Notes under the pieces: model-generated
Seen by the model: only the letters and a program-made list of their open reading frames with translations
The model's database searches: none
Told to the model about the DNA's origin: nothing
Source of the DNA: an uncultured Thermoleophilia bacterium
Lineage (GTDB): Bacteria; Actinomycetota; Thermoleophilia; UBA2241
NCBI GenBank assembly: GCA_903921965.1
Contig: CAIXSE010000881.1
Location: forward strand, 1-9,009
Direction: 5' to 3'
DNA: 9,009 bases
Shown: positions 1 through 4,749 of the stretch, one piece after another
Position numbering within the stretch: position 1 is the stretch's first letter
How the letters are laid out: every line of letters begins with the position of its first letter
Program-made: the position numbers and the translations under genes

Positions 1-1
1 A

Positions 2-412
2 GCCTGGCGCAAGGTCATCACGCCGCAGCGCGACCTCTTCGCGCGCATCCTCAACGGCGCCGTGACGATCCCGGGCATGACCCCCGACATGGAGCGGTAC
101 TACCGCGACCTGTACGACCACCTGATCCGCATCAGCGACCTCGTGGACAGCTACCGCGACCTGCTCACCGGCGCGATGGACGTGTACCTCTCCACGGTGT
201 CCAACCGGCTCAACGAGATCATGAAGCGCCTGACGCTCGTGGCGACGGTGTTCATGCCGCTCACGTGGATCGTCGGGTTCTTCGGCATGAACTTCGCCTG
301 GATGGTGAGGACGGTGGAGGGCTGGCCCATGTTCCTGGGCCTGGGCGTGCTCACCCAGGTGGCGGCGGTGGTCGTGATGGTGTGGCTCTTCCGCCGCCAG
401 GGGTGGCTGTAA
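2..412 (+). CDS. corA: CorA-family divalent metal ion transporter, C-terminal part (5' end outside window)
   Basis: The reading frame is open from base 2 to the TAA at 410-412, so about 136 C-terminal residues of a protein that begins upstream are visible. A charged helical stretch rich in Arg, Asp and Tyr matches the long stalk helix of CorA proteins. It is followed by a hydrophobic segment (LVATVFMPLTWIVGFF), the GMN signature (codons at 284-292) and a second hydrophobic segment ending in the basic tail FRRQGWL. This two-helix arrangement with GMN between the helices is the hallmark of the CorA Mg2+/Co2+ transporter family, which forms pentameric inner-membrane channels. Family members differ in selectivity (Mg2+, Co2+, Ni2+, Zn2+), and nothing visible here decides it. 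The gene ends 6 bp from the stop of the convergent acetyltransferase gene, leaving no room for a separate terminator. An internal GTG at 62 is not the start, because conserved stalk sequence continues upstream of it. Confidence 0.93.
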   Translation, partial: AWRKVITPQRDLFARILNGAVTIPGMTPDMERYYRDLYDHLIRISDLVDSYRDLLTGAMDVYLSTVSNRLNEIMKRLTLVATVFMPLTWIVGFFGMNFAWMVRTVEGWPMFLGLGVLTQVAAVVVMVWLFRRQGWL

Positions 413-418
413 GTCCGC

Positions 419-1189
419 TCAGGCGGCGGGCAGGCGCCAGACGGCCGGGTGGTCGACGGTGGTGAAGCCGAGCCCCCGGTAGAGGGGCTCGGCCGCCCCG
501 GGCGACACCAGGCAGAAGAGGTGTGCGCCGCGCGCGACGTGGTGGTCGATGGCCGCCGACAGGGCCGCCGTGGCGGCCCCCCTTCGGCGGTGCGCGGTGC
601 GCGTGCCCACGACGTACACACCGACGATGTCGCCGACACGGCCGGTGCCGGCCACGGCCACGGCGTGGCCGTCGTGGCCGGCCGCGAACAGATCGGCGCC
701 GGGCAGCTGCGGGAAGTCCGGGCCCAACCAGTCCCTGCACCACTCCGGGCGGGCGCCGAACGCGTCGGCCAGCACGCTGGCCGCGTCCTCCACGCCCGCG
801 TGGTCGCTCACGCGCCACGCCGGCAGGCTCGCCTCGGCGCGGCGCGCGTCGGCGGCGCGGACGCACATCAGGGGCACCGCGCCGGCAGCCTCGAGGCCCA
901 GCTCACCCGGCAGCCCGCCGAGCTCGGCCGCCGCAGGGGACAGCGCGACCAGCTCGCCGGGCAGGCGGCGCTCGCGCAGCCGGGCGACGAACGCGCGCAG
1001 GCCGTCCTCGGCGCCCGCGGGGTCGAAGAGCGTGCCCACGTTCATGTGCGCCACTGGCTCACCGGTCATGCCGAGACTCCCGGCCGGGGTGATGACGGAC
1101 TCGGCGCGGAGGGCGCCGCGCGAGAGCAGGACCCAGCCCTCGCCGACCGCCCGCCCGACGGCGCCCAGACTGACCGCGCGGGAGCTCAT
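419..1189 (-). CDS. GNAT-family N-acetyltransferase
   Basis: The product has 256 residues. The C-terminal half carries the GNAT fold signals: strand-rich VGDIVGVYVVGTRTAH (about residues 185-200), the acetyl-CoA pyrophosphate-binding loop HRRRGAATA (200-208, the Q/R-x-x-G-x-G/A motif A) followed by an Ala-rich helix, and the late LYRGLGF motif (236-242). These enzymes transfer an acetyl group from acetyl-CoA to an amine; the acceptor cannot be predicted. The N-terminal about 120 residues have no recognisable motif and may be a degenerate second GNAT unit. I chose the ATG at 1189 because GGAGG (complement of 1195-1199) lies 5 bases before it. A longer frame reaches 1267 but its extension has no comparable ribosome-binding site. 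A TACACT hexamer (complement of 1250-1255) is a possible -10 box, without a convincing -35. Confidence 0.85.
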   Translation of the reverse strand: MSSRAVSLGAVGRAVGEGWVLLSRGALRAESVITPAGSLGMTGEPVAHMNVGTLFDPAGAEDGLRAFVARLRERRLPGELVALSPAAAELGGLPGELGLEAAGAVPLMCVRAADARRAEASLPAWRVSDHAGVEDAASVLADAFGARPEWCRDWLGPDFPQLPGADLFAAGHDGHAVAVAGTGRVGDIVGVYVVGTRTAHRRRGAATAALSAAIDHHVARGAHLFCLVSPGAAEPLYRGLGFTTVDHPAVWRLPAA

Positions 1190-1386
1190 GCGCACCTCCC
1201 CGTCTCCACCGGCGCGGCAGCTCTCGACAGCGCCGGAGACTCCTCTGCGAGTGTACCCGTCCGCCACCCGCGCCGGCGTTTGCGCGGACCCGACCCGCCG
1301 GGCGCGCCGCGGGCGGTACCAGCGCCGGCGGCCTGACGATAGGCTTGGGCCGGGCGAGGCGCGCCGCGCCCGTCCCGACGAGAGGA

Positions 1387-2385
1387 ATGCGCTTGTACTT
1401 CGCCGTCAACGCCATCGGGGAGCACTACCTGGGCGAGCAGCGGGCCGCGATGGCCGCGTTCACGCTCGGGCTGCTCCTCACCTTCCTCGGCGTGCGCATC
1501 AACACGCGCCTCATCCGCGCCAAGGTGAGCTGGTGGTTCCACGACATCGAGTCGGAGGGCGGCGTGCACGTCCACCACATGGTCATCGGCGTGGTCCTCA
1601 TGGTGACGATGGGCATCGGCCTCATCGCGTTCACGCCGGCGCACCTCTGGCTGCAGCTGTGCGCCCTCGTCTTCGGCGCCGGCGTGGCCCTGACGCTCGA
1701 CGAGTTCGCCCTCATCCTCCGCCTGCAGGACGTCTACTGGCGCGCCGAGGGCAGGCTGTCGGTGGACGCCGTGATCGTCGCCGTGTGCGCGGGGCTGTTC
1801 TTCATCCTCGGGGTCAGACCGGGAGGCATCGACGCCGGGGCCACGACGGCCGAGGGCGGCGTGTGGGTAGAGGTCGGCATCGCCGTCACCGTGGTGTTCA
1901 ACATGGCCTGGGCCGTGGTGTGCCTCTTCAAGGGCAAGTACTGGACGGGCTTCTTCGGCGTGTTCGTCCCGATCGTCGCCGTGATCGGGGCGTTGCGCCT
2001 GGCGCGGCCCAACTCGCCGTGGGCGCGCAAGCGCTACGCCGACAAGCCGAAGAAGCTCGCCCGCGCCGAGAGGCGCGAAGACCGTACGGACCGCACGTGG
2101 CGCGCCTGGCGGGAGGCGTTCTTCGACCTCATCGCCGGCAAGCCGCACCTGCCGAGCATCGCCCCGTACCAGCCGCCCGAGGCGCAGTCCGTCGAGGACG
2201 CGGCGTCGGACGAGGCGGCGGAGCTGGAGGACGGCACGGCCGGAACGGGCGGGGCGGCGGCGAGCGGGGCGGCCGCGGCGAGCGGGGGGGCGGCGGCGAG
2301 CGGGGCGGCGGCGGGCGCGACGGCCGGCGCCGGAGAGGACGCGGCGCCGGGCGCCGCTCAGGGCGCGGGCGGGGCGTCCGGCTGA
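1387..2385 (+). CDS. Uncharacterised polytopic membrane protein with Ala/Gly/Ser-rich tail
   Basis: The product has 332 residues and no function I can name. Six hydrophobic segments are visible, at about residues 20-37, 62-82, 87-108, 126-143, 160-181 and 186-204. An HVHH cluster (61-64) opens the second segment. The motif DEFALILRLQDVYW (105-118) followed by EGRLSVDAV (121-129) looks strongly conserved. From memory, similar proteins occur widely in actinobacteria as uncharacterised integral membrane proteins. After the last segment comes a basic cytoplasmic region (SPWARKRY, then Lys/Arg-rich) and then about 70 residues of acidic and Ala/Gly/Ser low complexity with a tandem repeat. The start is uncertain. 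ATG 1387 directly follows AGAGGA (1381-1386), which is too close, whereas TTG 1393 has ideal 6-base spacing; the products differ by two residues. The 3' end overlaps the convergent Nudix gene by 28 bp. Confidence 0.82.
   Translation: MRLYFAVNAIGEHYLGEQRAAMAAFTLGLLLTFLGVRINTRLIRAKVSWWFHDIESEGGVHVHHMVIGVVLMVTMGIGLIAFTPAHLWLQLCALVFGAGVALTLDEFALILRLQDVYWRAEGRLSVDAVIVAVCAGLFFILGVRPGGIDAGATTAEGGVWVEVGIAVTVVFNMAWAVVCLFKGKYWTGFFGVFVPIVAVIGALRLARPNSPWARKRYADKPKKLARAERREDRTDRTWRAWREAFFDLIAGKPHLPSIAPYQPPEAQSVEDAASDEAAELEDGTAGTGGAAASGAAAASGGAAASGAAAGATAGAGEDAAPGAAQGAGGASG
2260..2313 (+). repeat. Three imperfect 18-bp in-frame tandem repeats
   Basis: GCGAGCGGGG recurs at 2260, 2278 and 2296, exactly 18 bp apart. 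The units encode ASGAAA, ASGGAA and ASGAAA in the tail of the membrane protein. The middle unit contains a run of seven G (2284-2290). Because the period is a multiple of three, changes in copy number keep the frame, but slippage in the G run would not. Confidence 0.85.
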
Positions 2386-2942
2386 GCCGGACCCGGCGGA
2401 TCCGCCGCCGCCGCGACGACCGTCATGTCGTCGAGGAAGCGGCGCTGCGCCGGCACGATCGCCTCACGGGCCGCCTCGAGCGTGAACCAGGCGGCCCTGT
2501 CCACCTCCGGGAACTCCCGACGGCGCCCGGAGCGCGGCGGCCACTCCAGAGTGAACGTGTCGCTCCTCAGCTCCGCCGGGTCGCAGTCGTGCTCCACGGC
2601 CCACGCGAAGATGAGCTTGTGGCCGTGGGCCTTGACGCCGCCCAGGGGCCGGTAGGGCCCTGCGGGCTCCAGCCCCGTCTCCTCCCTGACCTCGCGGAGC
2701 GCGACAGCCAGCAGGTCGGCCCCGGCGGCGCGGTTGCGCGCTTTGGCCGCCGTCGCGATCGAGGGCTCCGGCCCGAGCTCGGCCGGTTCGGCCAGTCCCT
2801 TGGGGATGCTCCACGAACCGGCGTCCTTCTTCGCGAAGTACGGGCCGCCGGGGTGCACGAGCAGCACCTCGAGCGCCGCGGCGCCCGGGGCGCCGCGCGG
2901 CGTGCGCCGGTACATGAGCAGCCCTGCGCTGACGTCTGGCAT
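2358..2942 (-). CDS. Nudix hydrolase (COG4119-like) with an insertion in the Nudix box
   Basis: The product has 194 residues. Landmarks shared with the COG4119-type Nudix proteins are the N-terminal strand SAGLLMYRR, VLLVHPGGPYFAKKDAGSWS, IPKG (46-49), REVREETGL (83-91, holding the metal-binding glutamates), RSDTFTLEWPPRSG and the end EFPEVDRAAWF. Nudix enzymes hydrolyse nucleoside diphosphates linked to another group; the substrate here is unknown. The consensus spacing G-x5-E-x7-REVxEExG is broken: 33 residues instead of 13 lie between Gly49 and Arg83, an Ala-rich insertion of about 20 residues (roughly 56-75). The first Glu of the box has no clear counterpart, so activity is uncertain. The start at 2942 lacks a Shine-Dalgarno sequence but has a GATACT hexamer 6 bases upstream, consistent with leaderless expression. 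The gene lies on the same strand as the heliorhodopsin, 163 bp downstream of it, and could be co-transcribed. Confidence 0.88.
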   Translation of the reverse strand: MPDVSAGLLMYRRTPRGAPGAAALEVLLVHPGGPYFAKKDAGSWSIPKGLAEPAELGPEPSIATAAKARNRAAGADLLAVALREVREETGLEPAGPYRPLGGVKAHGHKLIFAWAVEHDCDPAELRSDTFTLEWPPRSGRRREFPEVDRAAWFTLEAAREAIVPAQRRFLDDMTVVAAAADPPGPAQPDAPPAP

Positions 2943-2948
2943 GGCTCG

Positions 2949-2954
2949 AGTATC
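2949..2954 (-). promoter_or_regulatory. Possible -10 box for a leaderless Nudix transcript
   Basis: The complement reads TGAGATACT, and GATACT ends 6 bases before the ATG at 2942, so transcription would begin at or next to the A of the start codon. The gene has no Shine-Dalgarno sequence, which fits a leaderless mRNA. No good -35 hexamer is visible. Just upstream lies an inverted repeat, CACGCG (2956-2961) and CGCGTG (2968-2973), which could bind a regulator or be incidental in GC-rich DNA. Confidence 0.3.
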
Positions 2955-3072
2955 TCACGCGTGTGCGCGCGTGGAGCGCGAGACAGGCGGGACGAACGGC
3001 GCTGCGGGCGGCGCGGCCACGGGCGCGCCGGTCGCGACATGCGGAGACCCGGGGCGGAGGAGGGCACCGCCT

Positions 3073-3086
3073 CCGGCCCGGGCCGG
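3073..3086 (-). terminator. Perfect 14-bp palindrome after the heliorhodopsin gene, possible terminator
   Basis: CCGGCCCGGGCCGG is a perfect palindrome about 20 bp past the heliorhodopsin stop codon. A second weak hairpin (GGAGG/CCTCC arms) lies further downstream, before the Nudix gene. There is no T-tract, so this is not a classical intrinsic terminator. It could partially end the marR-heliorhodopsin transcript. Confidence 0.3.
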
Positions 3087-3105
3087 TCCGCAGCCGCGCC
3101 GGGCG

Positions 3106-3924
3106 TCAGCTCGCGAGCACGGCGGAGAACACCCACCAGGCGAGCAGCGACTTCGCCGTCAGGCTCAGGACGATGTACGCCTTCTCGCCGAACAGGTAGT
3201 CCCGCCACTTCCCCACCTTGTGGTACTGCAGCCACATGTTCAAGGCGAAGATGTTGAAGAAGATGAAGAGGCTGATCACGATGCCGTAGACGAAGGTCGG
3301 CGGCGTCGGACCCGAGGTCCCGGGCGTGAAGATGTACAGGGCGACGACGATCCACGGGATGATGCCGGCGAAGCAGCCGAACCAGAAGCTCAGCCAGCTG
3401 GGCTTGCCGGGGGTCTCGTACTTCTCCATCAGCAGGCCGAACAGGATCATGCTCGCGTTGACCCCGAAGATGGCGAGCAGGGCGCCGATGTCGCTCACGC
3501 CGGTGATCATGCTGATGAGCACGATCATGAGGCTGGAACTGAAGAAGTACTCGATCCAGCGGCCGTAGTTGCGGCTCTGCAGCAGGTTCGCCTTGTACCA
3601 GTCGAAGACGCGCGGCGAGGCGATGATGAAGAGCGCCGCGGCGGAGATGGCGACGAAGGCGAACACGCCCCAGCCGAGCGGCACGTCGAACAGGTGCGTG
3701 AGCTTCGCTGCCGTGCCGGGAGGGCCGCTCATGTACGTCGCGGTCACCGGCAGGCTGAAGCCGTTGGTGAGGAGGGCGATGGCGAGAGCCTCGAGGGCGA
3801 GGACGACGCCGACGCCGACGTTCCAGACGCGCAGGCGGCTGAGGCGCTTCTCACTGCTGGTCGAGGTGGAGGCGGCGCGCTCACGCGCCGGGGGGCAGTC
3901 GATGCATGCTGGCTGGGCGCTCAT
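3106..3924 (-). CDS. Heliorhodopsin
   Basis: The product has 272 residues and seven hydrophobic segments, the expected heliorhodopsin size. Diagnostic stretches are SLPVTATYMSGPPGT (57-71), RWIEYFFSSSLMIVL (122-136), LLAIFGVNASMILFG (149-163), WFGCFAGIIPWI (181-192) and AYIVLSLTAKSLLAW (249-263). Lys258 is the predicted retinal Schiff-base lysine, Glu125 the counterion and Ser254 the serine near the Schiff base (K241, E107 and S237 of reference protein 48C12). Heliorhodopsins are light-sensing retinal proteins with an inverted topology, N-terminus in the cytoplasm; most show no ion transport and their role is debated. Unusually, the positions of 48C12 His23 and His80 are Leu42 and Leu98, and Gln26 is Glu45. 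The cytoplasmic N-terminus carries a CxxC (Cys7, Cys10). ATG 3924 is chosen because GAAGGAG lies 5 bases upstream. A GTG at 3957, overlapping the marR stop as GTGA, would add 11 residues. The gene follows marR by 29 bp. Confidence 0.95.
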   Translation of the reverse strand: MSAQPACIDCPPARERAASTSTSSEKRLSRLRVWNVGVGVVLALEALAIALLTNGFSLPVTATYMSGPPGTAAKLTHLFDVPLGWGVFAFVAISAAALFIIASPRVFDWYKANLLQSRNYGRWIEYFFSSSLMIVLISMITGVSDIGALLAIFGVNASMILFGLLMEKYETPGKPSWLSFWFGCFAGIIPWIVVALYIFTPGTSGPTPPTFVYGIVISLFIFFNIFALNMWLQYHKVGKWRDYLFGEKAYIVLSLTAKSLLAWWVFSAVLAS

Positions 3925-3929
3925 GGTCG

Positions 3930-3936
3930 CTCCTTC
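3930..3936 (-). promoter_or_regulatory. Ribosome-binding site deciding the heliorhodopsin start
   Basis: The complement reads GAAGGAG and is followed by 5 bases and then ATG at 3924. It supports that start over the in-frame GTG at 3957, which sits in a 4-bp GTGA overlap with the marR stop and has no comparable site. Confidence 0.7.
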
Positions 3937-3953
3937 GGTCTTTGCGGCGGCGC

Positions 3954-4409
3954 TCACGCGGCGCGGGCCTCGTCCGCCGTCCGCTCGATGATGTCGGTCA
4001 AACGCTGCAGGAACCCGGCGACGACCCGGCGCTCGTCCTCGCTGAGGCCGGCGGCCAGCTCCGTGACGGCCGCCACCAGCGTCTGCTCCCCGCGGCGGAC
4101 GTCCTGGTCCGCCTTGGGGGTGCGCAGGACGACGACGCGCCGCCGGTCGCTGGGGTGAGGGGCGCGCACGGCGCGCCCCCCGACCTCGAGGCGATCGACA
4201 AGGCCGGTCACGGAGCCGGAGGTGAGCTGGAGACGGCGGGCGAGCTCGCTCGGGCCCAGTCCCGCGTCGCCGGCGATGTGCTCGAGGGCGAGCAGTTCAG
4301 GGACACTCACGCCGATCTCGCGGGCCACGGCGCCGGTGAGCCTGGACATGGCGACGTCCAGTCTGCGGACTGCGGCTGCGATCTCGTGCGGTGTGGAGCT
4401 GTCGCTCAT
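3954..4409 (-). CDS. MarR-family transcriptional regulator
   Basis: The product has 151 residues, a normal MarR length. An N-terminal dimerisation helix leads into a winged helix-turn-helix: LGPSELARRLQLTSGSVTGLVDRLE (about 51-75) with the recognition helix around TSGSVTGLVDRL, then the wing with the family signature HPSDRRRVVVL (85-95). The C-terminal helices (about 104-148) complete the dimer interface. MarR proteins are usually homodimeric repressors released by a small ligand or by oxidation. This one contains no cysteine, so a thiol-based redox switch like that of OhrR is excluded. The ATG at 4409 is preceded by GAGGGA with 7 bases spacing. The gene is first in a unit with the heliorhodopsin, and a 23-bp AT-rich inverted repeat lies about 48 bp upstream. 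I infer that the protein represses itself and the heliorhodopsin. Confidence 0.92.
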   Translation of the reverse strand: MSDSSTPHEIAAAVRRLDVAMSRLTGAVAREIGVSVPELLALEHIAGDAGLGPSELARRLQLTSGSVTGLVDRLEVGGRAVRAPHPSDRRRVVVLRTPKADQDVRRGEQTLVAAVTELAAGLSEDERRVVAGFLQRLTDIIERTADEARAA

Positions 4410-4456
4410 CGTCGGGTCCCTCGGTCGAGAAGTGTCTCGGGAACCAAGATACCCAC

Positions 4457-4479
4457 AAGATGAGAATATCTATCATCTT
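4457..4479. promoter_or_regulatory. Candidate MarR operator, AT-rich inverted repeat
   Basis: Arms AAGATGA (4457-4463) and TCATCTT (4473-4479) are perfect inverted repeats separated by 9 bases, in an AT-rich island within very GC-rich DNA. A further AAGATA half-site lies at 4446-4451. MarR dimers typically bind imperfect palindromes of about 16-24 bp overlapping their own promoter. The site lies about 48 bp upstream of the marR start codon, where it could cover the -10/-35 region. Binding by this MarR is inferred from position and symmetry. Confidence 0.6.
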
Positions 4480-4493
4480 CTGGCGCGGACGTA

Positions 4494-4529
4494 GCCGGCC
4501 GGCGTGAGCACGCGGACCGGCCGGCCGGC
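4494..4529. repeat. GC-rich inverted repeat, potential stem-loop
   Basis: GCCGGCCGGC occurs at 4494-4503 and again at 4520-4529. It is self-complementary, so the two copies can pair as a 10-bp stem. The interval contains a competing small hairpin, GCGTG (4502-4506) and CACGC (4509-4513) around AG. There is no T-tract on either strand. It lies between the putative operator and the kinase gene and may separate the divergent promoters, or have no function. Confidence 0.5.
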
Positions 4530-4749
4530 CCGCAAGCCGAGCGGCCTCCGGCGGCACGAAGACGGTGTGCGACGCCGGCGCACCGCGCGGACCGGGTGCG
4601 AGGCCGACTGTAGTAGAGTCGCGGTGAGAAGCGCGCGAACACGCCGCGCGTAGTCTGACAGTCCGGAAGAAGCGTGTACGTCGGGCGGTCGCCGCAGGGG
4701 GTCATTGGTCCCACCCGGGTCACGCCGCCATCCGCCCGGAGAGGGGCAC

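Larger units (their letters stand above)
4410..4749. other. 340-bp intergenic region between divergent marR and histidine kinase genes
   Basis: No convincing gene lies here. It holds the AT-rich inverted repeat next to marR (4457-4479), a strong GC hairpin (4494-4529) and possible -10 hexamers for the kinase gene of the form TAnnnT: TAGAGT at 4614-4619 and TAGTCT at 4651-4656, neither with a clear -35. It ends with the kinase ribosome-binding site GGAGAGGGG (4738-4746). Both transcription units probably start here. Confidence 0.7.

Noticed and set aside
549..3257. A 902-codon open frame on the plus strand
   Set aside because: It runs antisense to the acetyltransferase and Nudix genes and out of frame through the membrane-protein gene. 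Its product is Arg/Pro/Gly/Ala low complexity with no motif, as expected for stop-poor frames in very GC-rich DNA.
3106..3924. Type 1 (proton- or ion-pumping) rhodopsin
   Set aside because: The helix C motif is RWIEY rather than the DTD/NDQ-type pump motifs, and the VLSLTAKS and FGVNASMILFG stretches are specific to heliorhodopsins.
2734..4158. A 474-codon plus-strand open frame opposite the heliorhodopsin gene
   Set aside because: It is antisense to heliorhodopsin, Nudix and marR, all of which have clear family motifs. Its own product is Glu/Asp/Arg/Ala-rich with no recognisable domain.
4517..4530. CCGG-type short tandem repeat as a mobile-element or CRISPR trace
   Set aside because: It is a single short GC run forming one arm of a local hairpin. 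No repeat-spacer pattern, terminal inverted repeats or transposase frame accompanies it.
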